DNA from: Bifidobacterium sp. ESL0682
GTDB lineage: Bacteria > Actinomycetota > Actinomycetes > Actinomycetales > Bifidobacteriaceae
DNA: 64,000 nt
Direction of reading: 5' to 3'
Assembly: GCF_029392815.1 (NCBI RefSeq)
Contig: NZ_CP113942.1
Span: 62,001-126,000 of the forward strand
Shown here piece after piece: positions 1-8,918 of this stretch (its first letter is position 1; every line of letters begins with the position of its first letter). A model generated the notes under the pieces. The model saw nothing but the letters and a program-made list of their open reading frames with translations, had not been told where the DNA came from and made no database searches. Position numbers and translations under genes: made by a program.

Positions 1-64
1 AATTGCAACGAAATCGCAGATTGTGTGATGCGTTCTTGTACCTGTTCGCCGATACCATGGAACA

Positions 65-832
65 ATGACCAATCAGAGCAATGACTTGCAACGCTGGTTC
101 CGGAAACTGCGGTATTACTGGAAGTCCGACGGGCCGGTGTTTACGTGGGCGATTGTCGTCATCTGTGTGGCGGTGTGGCTCTTTGAAGTGCTTTTCTACT
201 ACGGTTCGCCGCAGCAGTTCAACGAGATGGTCTACAACGGGTCGTTTATCCCCGGCCAGGCGCTTTTGAAGCCGTGGACGTGGCTGACGTCGATGTTCAT
301 GCACGACCCCAATGTGCTGCATGTGCTGGGCAATATGCTCACGTTAGTTGCCATAGGGCCGTATCTGGAGAGGCTGCTCGGGCACTGGTGCTTCCTTGCG
401 GTTTACATGCTTTGCGGGCTCGGCGCGGCCGACGGTATGATTGTATCCAGCTATTTCACCCACGATTGGGCGACGGGCGGGTACGGCGCTTCCGGCGCAC
501 TGTTCGGCCTTTTTGCGGTGTTGCTTCTGGTCTTCCGGCGTACGCATGCGGATATTCGCGCGATGGTGGTGTGCATCGTCATCAATTTCGCGATGCCGCT
601 GTTTATCCCGCACGTGGCGTGGCAGGCCCACGTCGGCGGATTCATTATTGGGCTGCTTGTGGCCTGGCTGCTGCTTGACGGGATTCGCCCGCTGAGGCGC
701 CGTCCGCTGTGGGTGCGCATGCTGGTTTACGGCGTGATTATCGCGGTGTTGCTGATCGCTTTGGCGGTGGCTCTGACCCCGTCGTGGATGCTGAACGTTG
801 AGTTGTATGCGCGGCAGCTCAATCTGCCGTAA
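65..832 (+). CDS. Rhomboid family intramembrane serine protease
   Basis: 255-aa polytopic membrane protein predicted to cut transmembrane substrates inside the bilayer. Rhomboid hallmarks are visible: HVLGN (H86 to N90) in one helix, the catalytic serine in GASGALFG (S143) and the partner histidine in WQAHVGG (H189). An N-terminal hydrophobic segment (about 26-45) precedes a loop and at least five further helices, ending in a hydrophobic C-terminal helix. The gene is intact. It is the only plus-strand gene here, convergent with the D-Ala-D-Ala ligase gene, with a shared hairpin terminator between them. The natural substrate cannot be inferred from the neighbours. Confidence 0.9.
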   Translation: MTNQSNDLQRWFRKLRYYWKSDGPVFTWAIVVICVAVWLFEVLFYYGSPQQFNEMVYNGSFIPGQALLKPWTWLTSMFMHDPNVLHVLGNMLTLVAIGPYLERLLGHWCFLAVYMLCGLGAADGMIVSSYFTHDWATGGYGASGALFGLFAVLLLVFRRTHADIRAMVVCIVINFAMPLFIPHVAWQAHVGGFIIGLLVAWLLLDGIRPLRRRPLWVRMLVYGVIIAVLLIALAVALTPSWMLNVELYARQLNLP

Positions 833-873
833 ATCGGCGGCAACAAGCCTATATGAAGACAACAAGCCTATAC

Positions 874-913
874 AAAAATGTGCAACCCGAATAGTCAGGT
901 TGCACATTTTTTA
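874..913. terminator. Bidirectional rho-independent terminator
   Basis: A 13-bp perfect stem (875-887 with 898-910) encloses a 10-nt loop and is followed by T-runs on both strands. It lies between the convergent rhomboid and ddl genes and can serve both. Confidence 0.8.
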
Positions 914-935
914 ATGAGTCGATCAGTAAAAGCGT

Positions 936-2039
936 CTACTTATCGGCGCGATTCTGGTGCAGGACGGACTCGACCAAACGCGAGTAGAGGTCGGAGAGGC
1001 TGTAGCCTGCAGCGATGGCGGCCTGGGGGAGCTGCGAGGTCGCGGTCATGCCGGGGGCCACGTTCGACTCGAGGAACTGCGGGGTGCCGGATTCGTCGAC
1101 GATGAAGTCGGTGCGGGAGATGTCGCGCAGGCTCAAGGTGTTGTGTGCGGTCAGCGCCGCGTCCTGAAGGGCCTTGAGCGTGGCTTCGGGCAGGCGTGCG
1201 GGAACGTAGAAATCTGTAGGGCCGGGGGTGACGCGGGCCTCGTAATCGTAGTCACCGTCGGGCGTAGCCACTTCCAGCGGTGGGAGGACGAGTGGTTCGC
1301 CGTCGATTTCGAAGACGGAGACAGAAACCTCGGTACCGGTAACGGCCTGCTCGACGAGCGCGACGTCGCTATACGCGAAGCTGTTCACCATCGCCTGCGG
1401 CAGCTCCGATGCCTTGTCGACGCGGGTGCAACCCATGGCCGAGCCGCCTTGGGTGGGCTTGACAAAAAGCGGCAGTTTCAGCGATTTGACGAGCAGATCG
1501 ACCACTTTCTTCGCGCCGAGTTCGCGGAACATGGATTCAGGCAGCACCACCGAAGTCGGGGTGGAGAGGCCGCCAAGCTTGCGCACCACGTTTTTGGCAA
1601 TGGGCTTGCTCCAAGCCGTGCGTGAGGCCTTCGCGCGCGAGCCGATGTAAGGCAGGCCTTCCATCTCGAGGATGTCGCGGATTGAGCCGTCTTCGCCGTT
1701 GGCGCCGTGCAGTAGCGGCCAGACGATGTCAGGGCGGGTCTCAGGATTGCTCAGATACGGCAGCAGCTCGCTGTCCATGTCGTGCATGGAGACGTTCCAG
1801 CCGGCCTCCTCAAGGTAACCGCCGACGCGATGGCCGCTGGCGAGCGAAACGTCGCGCTCGTGGCTCATGCCGCCGCAGATGACGAGTACCTTGGTCGCCG
1901 CGCGGTCGATGGGATCGTTCTGGTCTGCGCTGTGTTTGCCGTGACGGGCTTTGATAGACGCCGAATCTGAAGGGGACTTGGCGGAACTGGCAGCTTTGCC
2001 GTCGTTTGCGTTGCTGCTGGCTTTGATATGACGTGCCAT
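936..2039 (-). CDS. ddl: D-alanine--D-alanine ligase
   Basis: ATP-grasp ligase that joins two D-alanines for peptidoglycan precursor synthesis in the cytosol. Visible signatures are GGMSHERDVSLASG near the N-terminus, HGANGEDGSI, the ATP-lysine region FVKPTQGGSAMG, and the C-terminal metal/product region ESNVAPGMTATSQLP. The last differs from the usual NTxPGMT by having a V, so strict D-Ala specificity is likely but not proven. I chose the ATG at 2039 because AAAGG lies 8 nt upstream; an in-frame TTG at 2054 would add five residues and remove that ribosome site. A roughly 45-residue Ser/Ala/Lys-rich extension precedes the fold. Next upstream on the same strand is the aminotransferase gene (65 nt away). 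Confidence 0.88.
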   Translation of the reverse strand: MARHIKASSNANDGKAASSAKSPSDSASIKARHGKHSADQNDPIDRAATKVLVICGGMSHERDVSLASGHRVGGYLEEAGWNVSMHDMDSELLPYLSNPETRPDIVWPLLHGANGEDGSIRDILEMEGLPYIGSRAKASRTAWSKPIAKNVVRKLGGLSTPTSVVLPESMFRELGAKKVVDLLVKSLKLPLFVKPTQGGSAMGCTRVDKASELPQAMVNSFAYSDVALVEQAVTGTEVSVSVFEIDGEPLVLPPLEVATPDGDYDYEARVTPGPTDFYVPARLPEATLKALQDAALTAHNTLSLRDISRTDFIVDESGTPQFLESNVAPGMTATSQLPQAAIAAGYSLSDLYSRLVESVLHQNRADK

Positions 2040-2104
2040 GCTATCGCCTTTCAATGATTGCTATATATACGGTTTGAAGTGGTGACGAAAGTGAGGTGTT
2101 GCGC

Positions 2105-3499
2105 TCAGTCTTTCTTATCCGTGCCGGCGGCAGAGTGTGCGTCTGCGTCGGCCTTGGCGGTGCCGAAGAGTTCGGCGGTCTTGAGCTCGTTGTTCATCAC
2201 GCCTGCAAGCCGCTGGATGCCGAGCGTAATCTTGTCCGGAGTCGGATAGCAGAACGAAAGGCGCATATGGTGCGTGCCGCTACCGTCGAGGTAGAAGCCG
2301 GTGCCGGCCACGTAGGCGACCTTCGCGGTGATGGCGCGGGGCAGCATTTCCTTGGAATTGAGGCCTTCCGGAATCTTCAGCCAGATGTAGAAGCCGCCCT
2401 TGGGCTTGTTCCACGAGCAATACGGCAGGTATTTCTTGAGTGCCGCGTCCATGGTGTCGCAACGTTCCTTGTACATGCCGCGGTACTGGCTGATCTGGTT
2501 CTTCCAGTCGAAGTTATCGAGGTAGGTGGTGATGGTCATCTGGCTCATGGCCGGCGGGCAGAGGATTGACGCCTCGTTGGCCAGCACGAGCTTCTTGCGG
2601 ATTCCCGGAGGCGCCACGATCCACGCGATGCGCATGCCCGGCGCGATGATCTTGGAGAAGCTGGAAAGATAAACCACGTTTTCGGCGTCCATCGAGCGCA
2701 GCGCAGGGTAGGTCTGGCCGTCGAAACCGAGCAGACCGTAAGGGTTGTCTTCCACGACGAGGACGTGGTATTTGCGTGCGATTTCAAGGATTTTCGGACG
2801 ACGCTCGACGCTCATCGTCACGCCGGCGGGGTTGTGGAAATTGGGGACAGTGTAGAGGAACTTGACCTTCTTGCCGGCTGCAAGCTGGGCTTTGATGGTC
2901 TCCTCGAACGATTCGGGAATGAGCCCGTCTTCGTCGGTTTGCGCGTTGACTACTTCGACCTGGAAGGACGAGAAGACGCCGAGCGCACCCACGTAATTCG
3001 GGGCTTCGGCAATTACGACGTCGCCCGGGTCGCACATGATGCGCGTGACCAGATCGATGGCGTTCTGTGAACCGTTGGAAATCACCACGTCGTCGGGCTG
3101 GACGTCCTTGATGCCCTCGAGTGCCATGATTTGCAGCACGTCCTCGCGCAGATGCGGGTCGCCCTGCGCCGAGCCATACTGCCAGGCCACGTCGCCCTTG
3201 TCGACGAGCATCTTGGCGATGAGCTCGGAAAGTTCCTTGAACGGCAGGTAGTCGAGGTAGGGCATGCCGCCGGCCAGCGAGACCACGTCCGGGCGCGAGG
3301 CCGTGGCGAAGAGCGCGCGGATCTCGGAGGCGCGCATGTTGTCGGCGCGGGCCGCGTAGGAGCCGTACCACGGGTCGTTCTTGAAAACCTTGGATTCCGT
3401 GGCTTTCGGCTCGGTGGCCTTCGCGTCAGCGGCTGCGGCCTTCGTGCTTGTGGCTTTCGGTTCGCTTGGGCTTCCGGAAATGTTCTTGGACTCAGACAT
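2105..3499 (-). CDS. PLP-dependent aminotransferase (class I/II)
   Basis: 464-aa fold-type I aminotransferase. The PLP lysine is in SSFSK (K283); PNFHNPAG and the EDNPYGLLGFDG segment hold the usual pyridine-ring and phosphate contacts; the C-terminal arginine region is HHMRLSFCYP. It resembles the 2-aminoadipate/MocR-like aminotransferase group, so a broad amino-acid aminotransferase is likely, substrate unknown. The start at 3499 is favoured by AGAAAGG about 10 nt upstream; an ATG at 3508 sits too close to that site. The first 50 residues are a Lys/Ala/Thr-rich low-complexity extension with repeated KATE(P/S)K units, not part of the fold. It may be co-transcribed with ddl, 65 nt downstream. 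Confidence 0.85.
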   Translation of the reverse strand: MSESKNISGSPSEPKATSTKAAAADAKATEPKATESKVFKNDPWYGSYAARADNMRASEIRALFATASRPDVVSLAGGMPYLDYLPFKELSELIAKMLVDKGDVAWQYGSAQGDPHLREDVLQIMALEGIKDVQPDDVVISNGSQNAIDLVTRIMCDPGDVVIAEAPNYVGALGVFSSFQVEVVNAQTDEDGLIPESFEETIKAQLAAGKKVKFLYTVPNFHNPAGVTMSVERRPKILEIARKYHVLVVEDNPYGLLGFDGQTYPALRSMDAENVVYLSSFSKIIAPGMRIAWIVAPPGIRKKLVLANEASILCPPAMSQMTITTYLDNFDWKNQISQYRGMYKERCDTMDAALKKYLPYCSWNKPKGGFYIWLKIPEGLNSKEMLPRAITAKVAYVAGTGFYLDGSGTHHMRLSFCYPTPDKITLGIQRLAGVMNNELKTAELFGTAKADADAHSAAGTDKKD

Positions 3500-3701
3500 T
3501 GATTTCATGCCTTTCTTCGGTTGCGGTCGGGTCGGCCGACCGTTGCCTGTCAATCAGTTACATCACGCGATTAAGAATATAAAAGAAGACTTTAGTCGCC
3601 ATCCGTCGCCGAGTAAACGCCCAAGTAAAAACACCACCGCTTCAACACGCTTCCGGCGGTTCGCGGGCGTGGGGGAGCGGTGTGCGGCTGGCTAAAGATG
3701 G

Positions 3702-4010
3702 CTACTGTAATGGGCCCTGAAAGAGCTGGGCGTGCTCGCCTATGCGCACGAGGCGAATAATCGGATTTGATTTGTGGGGCAGGTACAGGACGACTACATC
3801 GACTTCTCCATCGGAAAGATGGAAATCAATGTGCCCGTTGTAGTTACCGCCTGGATTGCTCAACGGATGTGGGCGATATCCGGGTGACACCTCGCCATTC
3901 TGAGCCAGTTCATCGATAGCAGCTTGCAATTCCGAAACAAGATACGGATATCGTCGCCTGAATGTTGCGTAATCTTTGACGAACTGAGGGTCGATTTTAA
4001 TCTGAAACAT
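3702..4010 (-). CDS. yafQ: YafQ-type RelE/ParE-superfamily toxin
   Basis: 102-aa toxin of a type II toxin-antitoxin pair, a ribosome-dependent mRNA endonuclease in characterised homologues. Family motifs are present: YRPHPL in the middle, a histidine/aspartate cluster DFHLSDGEVDV, and RIGEHAQLF near the C-terminus, the histidines and aspartate expected for a YafQ active site. The start overlaps the end of the antitoxin gene by 14 nt, giving translational coupling. Intact. Activity is inferred from the family only. Confidence 0.88.
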   Translation of the reverse strand: MFQIKIDPQFVKDYATFRRRYPYLVSELQAAIDELAQNGEVSPGYRPHPLSNPGGNYNGHIDFHLSDGEVDVVVLYLPHKSNPIIRLVRIGEHAQLFQGPLQ

Positions 4011-4311
4011 GATCGGCCTTTTGGTTTAGGTAAGCCATGGTGTCGGCGGCATTGGTGAACGTCGGTGAATCGTCGGATGTTTTGCCATTGGCTCGCTCTT
4101 GTGCGTATTGCATGGCTTCGATGGTGGTTTGATTGGGGTCATAGGATTCTGGTAGACGTACGGAGAACGGGAATCCTCGGTCTTCGACGAATTTCTTAGC
4201 CATAACGTTGAACGCAGCTGTTGCGGAAAGTCCCAAGGCGTTGGCTATGGCATCAAACTGTCGTTTGAGGTCGCTGTCCATGCGCATAGTAAAAGCAGTA
4301 GTGGTGGCCAT
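3997..4311 (-). CDS. dinJ: RelB/DinJ-family antitoxin
   Basis: 104-aa antitoxin with an N-terminal ribbon-helix-helix segment (TAFTMRMDSDLKRQFD... followed by GLSATAAFNVM) that should dimerise and bind DNA; the charged C-terminal half would wrap the toxin. AGGAG lies 5 nt before the ATG. It precedes and overlaps yafQ, the normal order. Autorepression is likely through the inverted repeat directly upstream. Confidence 0.88.
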   Translation of the reverse strand: MATTTAFTMRMDSDLKRQFDAIANALGLSATAAFNVMAKKFVEDRGFPFSVRLPESYDPNQTTIEAMQYAQERANGKTSDDSPTFTNAADTMAYLNQKADHVSD

Positions 4312-4324
4312 AATAACTCCTTTG

Positions 4325-4339
4325 ATACCTGATAGGTAT
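4325..4339 (-). promoter_or_regulatory. Candidate operator of the dinJ-yafQ pair
   Basis: Perfect inverted repeat ATACCT-gat-AGGTAT centred about 20 bp upstream of the dinJ start. RHH antitoxins of this family bind short palindromes at this position. A related GGTACC half-site follows at about 4346-4351. Confidence 0.5.
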
Positions 4340-4710
4340 ATTTATGGTACCAAAATTATGATAAAATGCAATCCATTCCGTTTTTGGTATAGCGATTCAA
4401 ATAGCATCTACGGAAGAAATCATGCCGACGTTGTCGTAGACGACTTGGTATGTGTTGCCGCCGATAGTAGTTGTTGCAAAATGTGCAATAACTGGGATTG
4501 TCTTAAATTCTTCGCGTTGAGTAGGGGCTTCATTGCCTGTGTGATGAGGGAAAGATAAGAGTGGGGCGGGCGCCAGTTGGTTGGTTGGGTTTGATGTTGG
4601 CGTCCGCCCCGGTTGGTGTTCCCGCCCAGGGTGTTGGGTTCCAAGCGGGAAGTCTTTGATTGTTGTCCGCGCGGGAGTTGTGGGTTTTCGCGCGGGGATT
4701 GAGGTGGACA
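4340..4710. other. Gene-poor stretch with GC-rich hairpins and a possible coding remnant
   Basis: No convincing full gene. Several GC-rich inverted repeats occur, for example 4563-4574 with 4599-4610. A minus-strand reading frame ending at 4397 has a protein-like tail (FKTIPVIAHFATTTIGG followed by NTYQVVYDNVGMIS), but upstream of it the frame becomes proline/glutamine-rich noise. It may be the 3' remnant of a lost gene or chance. Confidence 0.3.
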
Positions 4711-4746
4711 GTATGGTCCAGTCTGAACTTGCGGACTGGACCATAC
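4711..4746 (-). terminator. Hairpin after the surface-protein gene
   Basis: 13-bp perfect stem (4711-4723 with 4734-4746), 10-nt loop, starting 10 nt past the stop codon of the large surface protein. No T-run follows, so termination is probable but not classical. Confidence 0.55.
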
Positions 4747-4755
4747 CGCCATGGA

Positions 4756-7700
4756 CTATCTGTTGCGGTGTGCTCGGCGGCGGTCGCGCAGCGCGGTGGC
4801 CGTGGTGAGTAGAAGGAGCAGGGTGCCGAACGCGAAGGCAAGAAGCGTTGCGAGGCGTTGTGGCCGTCCGCCGGTGAGCGGCAGGGCAAAGAGATAGTAG
4901 CCGTTGATCTGTGTGCTTGGACTGGAACCGTAGAGGGATGCAGCAGTGCTGGTGGTCTCTCTCCAACGATCGGGAACAATGAGTGCAGCCTTGGCGGTAT
5001 AGCTACCTGCATGATCAAGCAGAATGCTGCGGCTGTACGTGTGTGTCCAGGAGTGGTTGGTCGATCCATCCCATGCCGGCGGGGTTCCTGAATCGTTCCA
5101 GCTGGCGGTCTCGCACTGGCCGTCGGGGGCTGGGTCTGGCTTAAGACATACTTGGATGCCATTGGCCGAGGCTGACGGTTTGGCGGTGCCGTTCACGGTG
5201 ATCTTGTAAGTGCTGGAATTGCGCTGTATGCCGTCGCTACTGATCGAGGGTACGGGGATAGCCTTCCATACCGGGTAGAGGGTGAGAGCTGCATTCCCGT
5301 GTTCGTTGGTTTCGGCTTGGGTGACTGCTGCCGTGACCCTGCGGAAGTCGGGGTCTCCCATGCGATAGGACGGCTCTGAAGCTCCGGCGGCAGTGGCCCA
5401 TCCGCTTATCAAGGCGCCAGCCTTAGCCATGCCGCCGTTGTCGGTGGTCTTGAGCAGGGGCAGAGTGACGCGTGTGTTGTTATTGCTGGTATCGGTGAAT
5501 GTTTTGACGGGATCGGGCGGGTTGCCGCTGTTGGATCCGTTATCAGAGAAGGAAATCGTCGTATAGGGAAGCGTGCCTTCCATGGTTGCCGTTGTCACCA
5601 TTTCGCCGGTGTTCGGGTCAACCAGAGCGTTTTCTTGCTGAACAGTCAGGCTTATAGAATACTGGCTGCCTACTGGGTACACAGTCGTGAATCGGTCTAT
5701 GGCGAAATAGGTGCTCCAAGAGGAAATTGCGGTGGAGTTCGTCCTGTAAGCGTAGTTGGCTTTGAGAAGCTGGGGCTGTGAATGGTTGAAAGATTCGGAC
5801 CAGATATAGAGATCGTATAAACCTGGCTGGTTCGGCACGCTAGTGTCGGGAGGATTGAAGCCGAGTTGGGCGAATTGGTTATCGTCAGTTTCGGCCTGCC
5901 AGCGCCACGTTCTACCGTTTGAGCATCCCGGACCGTTTGGAGGGTCGATGCATCCCGGATATCCTGGCCCACCCATCATTTCCTGGAATTGGTAACTTTG
6001 GGGTCGGTATCCGCATAGTCTGGGAGAAATTCTGCTGTAGTCTGTCCCGGCAGGGCAAGCAACAAATGTCAGTGTTCCTCCATGAAAAGAAGGGTCGCTA
6101 CTATCTGTAATGATTCCCCTGGCTGTTATGTGGCCCGGGTCGTCATTGTCGACAAAAGCACCTTCAACGCCAAAATCGCCGCCCAGGTTAAAGGAAATCT
6201 CATCCCCTGGCGTAGAGGCATTTGCGCAATAGGTTGCGTTCAAGCAAACCTTCACTGTGTTGTATTGCAGCGCGGTGCCGCTGACCTCGATGAGGTCGTT
6301 GTCGCTGCTGTAAACCACTTTTGAATTTGGCGGCAATGTTTTCCATTGAGCGTAAGCAGTGGCGACATAGCACACGAGTGTGTGGTCAGAGTCGTATTGA
6401 GGCTGGTACTGTGTTTGGTCGAGTGTAAGGTTCCCGCCGGGGGAGGCGCTGGCCCCGCTGCCATCGATGTTAGAAGTCCATTTGGTGATTTCCTTGTTTG
6501 GTCTTTTCAAGTCAACGGTTTCGGGTATAGCGAACGAGACCGTGGCGCTGTCGGTGTCGATTGGCGATTGTATCTGATTAGGCGTTGTGCCGATTCCGTC
6601 GTGTGCATTAAAAGACAGCTTCGCATACGGTATGGGTTGATTCATGTCAACACTTGCGTAGACCCATCTACCAGTGGCAGGATCTGTATAACTTGTGTCG
6701 ATTGATGTATTGTAAATTGTTGATCTGTCAAAGTTAATACCGGAGATGGTAATGATACCACCGCCGCCGTTGGCTGTGTATGTATAGCTTTTGTTCTTTG
6801 CCCTGATTGTCTCGCCAGCGTAGAACTCGTTTGGGGAGTTCATTTTGATTTCGGCAGTCGGTTCTTGACCTGCCAATGCATGTATTTTCATGCTATTGAA
6901 CGTTGCTGCTGCAATTTTTTTCCATTGCGCATAGAAAGTGATTGTTTTCTTGGTTCCTTGAGGGTAGGTGAAGGTTTTTTGGGCGGAGGAGTATGAATCG
7001 CCTGTTCCGTCTGGTGCGGTGTTCCAGCCGGTGAAGATATAGATATAAGTACTGCGTAATATACCAAATTGGGGATTGACTAAGTTGCTGGCTGAGGGGA
7101 CGGTCAGTGTGCCTCCTGTATTCGTGCTGTCGAACCCTGATCCGGCTGAGGTCATATATGCTCCATATTGTCCGTATCCATTACCCGATAATGGAATGGG
7201 TGAATTGGGGTTAATGGCAAATACAACGCAGGAGACATCCTCGGGCACTGTTACGTCGTTGCGAATATAAGTTGCTGGATAGTGTGCAAATATTTGCAGA
7301 GGAGACAAGGGAGTGCAGTAATCACCTACCTTGCGCCACCAGTGGCTGTCATCGAGTCCAAGGTTTAACCAGGGATCGGGATAATCATGGATGATGGTGT
7401 TTGCGCCAAGTGTAAGTTTTTTCAAGGCAAAGGGAAGCATCCAACGCATGTAGTCTGAGGTGACGTGGCTGGTGTCGAAGTTGCTCAGGTCAAGTGTGGT
7501 GAGTACGGTGTTTTGGAACATGTAGCTCATGTCAGTGACGAGGCTCGTGTTGAAGTTGCTCAGGTTAAGGCTGGTGAGATTGCTGCAATCTTGGAACATG
7601 CTGTTCATGTTGGTGACGTGGCTGGTATTGAAGTTGCTCAGGTCAAGGCTGGCGAGACTGGTATCACTGAACATGTTGCTCATGTTGGTGACGTGGCTGG

Positions 7701-8641
7701 TGTCGAAGTTGCTCAGGTCAAGGCTGGTGAGGTTGTAGCACAAGTGGAACATGTTGCTCATATCAGTGACCTGACTGGTGTTCCACCCGCTTGTGTCTAT
7801 GCTTCTGGGGTGTGATTGGACAGCACTGGAATAAAATAAATTCTTCGCGGAGGTGCCGGTGAGAGTAAGCGTGTGCCCTTGCATTTCGAAGCTGTTGAGA
7901 TTCATGCAGCTGAAGGCGCCTACGTTGTTGTAGAGTACGTGGCCATTACTGAGCTCTGACGGAAGAGTGTAATCGTTGTTGATGGTAAGGTTGCCTTCGA
8001 TAACGAGTCGATTAACGCTGTACCCTATGGCGGTTCTGTTCGGTTCGTAATAGTAGGAAAAAGGTAGCCATGGGAAACCTTGTCTAGTGTCGGCTGGTGC
8101 GGTGCCGCCGGTGAGGTGGAGGGTGCAGCTGCCCCCGCCGTCGTCGCTGACCTTCCATTGAACGTTGGAGCTTCCCCATTGTTGCCAATCCAAGTTTGCG
8201 CATCTTAAACTTCGTGGGCCGAATAGAACTGGAGACTCGAGCCGTGGCTGGCCGGAGCGGAGCATTTGAGCAGGTTGCGCAAGCTGCGTGGAATCGTTGG
8301 ATTTTATAGCATCTGCGGATTTGACCCCATGTGCAGCCGTAATGGGTGACGGTGCTGTGCGAAGCTTGGCTATGGCCGGCTTGACTGCTGGGGCGTCGGA
8401 AGAAGCCGATTGTGCGGTAGGAACGTCGGAAACGGTGGGCTGTGGCGCCGGAGTGGAAGAAGACTGGCTGTGATGGACGGCCTGAACTGAGGATTTGCGT
8501 GATGCCAGCTGCGACGGTGCGGTGGCGGATGCGGAAGTTGGCTGAGAACCTACTGAATTGTCATGAAATTGCGGGGGGTAGAATATTCGATGTTAATGTA
8601 ATGCACAATGCGGTTGAAACAATACGTATGACAAAACCCAT
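4756..8641 (-). CDS. Sortase-anchored BspA-like (DUF285 repeat) surface protein, signal peptide out of frame
   Basis: Very large secreted wall protein, about 1290 residues if repaired. Order from the N-terminus: signal peptide beginning MGFVIRIVSTALCITLT (ATG at 8641); Ser/Ala/Pro-rich linker; a small beta domain; four to five 25-26-residue DUF285/BspA leucine-rich repeats of the type LTSLDLSNFDTSHVTNMSNMF (7459-7790); an InlB-B/Listeria-Bacteroides-type repeat ending FTFYAQW-like; further beta modules with repeated YAQWK segments; and a C-terminal LPLTGG, hydrophobic helix and arginine-rich tail for sortase. The signal-peptide frame stops at 8561, while the body is open from 8590 downwards but has no ATG before 8265. 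The frames meet at a run of six C (6 G on the plus strand, 8573-8578); losing one base joins them. Either phase variation or a read error. Adhesion is a guess from the architecture. Confidence 0.82.
7459..7795 (-). repeat. Tandem DUF285 leucine-rich repeats in the surface-protein gene
   Basis: Four to five imperfect 75-78-nt repeats, each carrying GAAGTTGCTCAGGT on the plus strand (starts near 7459, 7535, 7613, 7688, and a degenerate unit near 7766). They encode the 25-26-residue LDLSNFxTSxVTxMSxMF units. Confidence 0.8.
8573..8578. repeat. G6/C6 homopolymer at the surface-protein frameshift
   Basis: Six G on the plus strand, exactly where the signal-peptide frame and the mature-protein frame meet. 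With five C on the coding strand the reading becomes ...ILPPQFHDNSVG..., a continuous protein. Confidence 0.7.
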
Positions 8642-8669
8642 GACCAAACCCTAACCCTAGAACATAATA

Positions 8670-8701
8670 GGACGCACCATCTCGGCCGAGAGGCGGCGTC
8701 C
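8670..8701 (-). promoter_or_regulatory. Hairpin in the 5' leader of the surface-protein gene
   Basis: Outer stem GGACGC (8670-8675) with GCGTCC (8696-8701) around the perfect palindrome CTCGGCCGAG (8682-8691 region). It is upstream of the ATG at 8641 and downstream of a TATACT -10-like box near 8710-8716 on the minus strand, so it would lie in the transcript leader. The remaining 8702-8918 holds no gene I can support. Confidence 0.4.
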
Positions 8702-8918
8702 CGTAAATTCATTTACCAAACCAGTATAGCAGATTTGCAATACAAAATTAGCGCGTTGTATTAGTTTCGGATATTTTTGCATATAGTAGATGGGGAATTT
8801 CTACTACTCGCTTCTTGGAAGAATCGATTGCGTCTGCCGATGCGGAGAGTCCTTTTTGGAGTCGCTGGACGTGGCCAATGCGGGCCGACACAAAGGACAG
8901 CCCGCATCGTTTGCAGTT

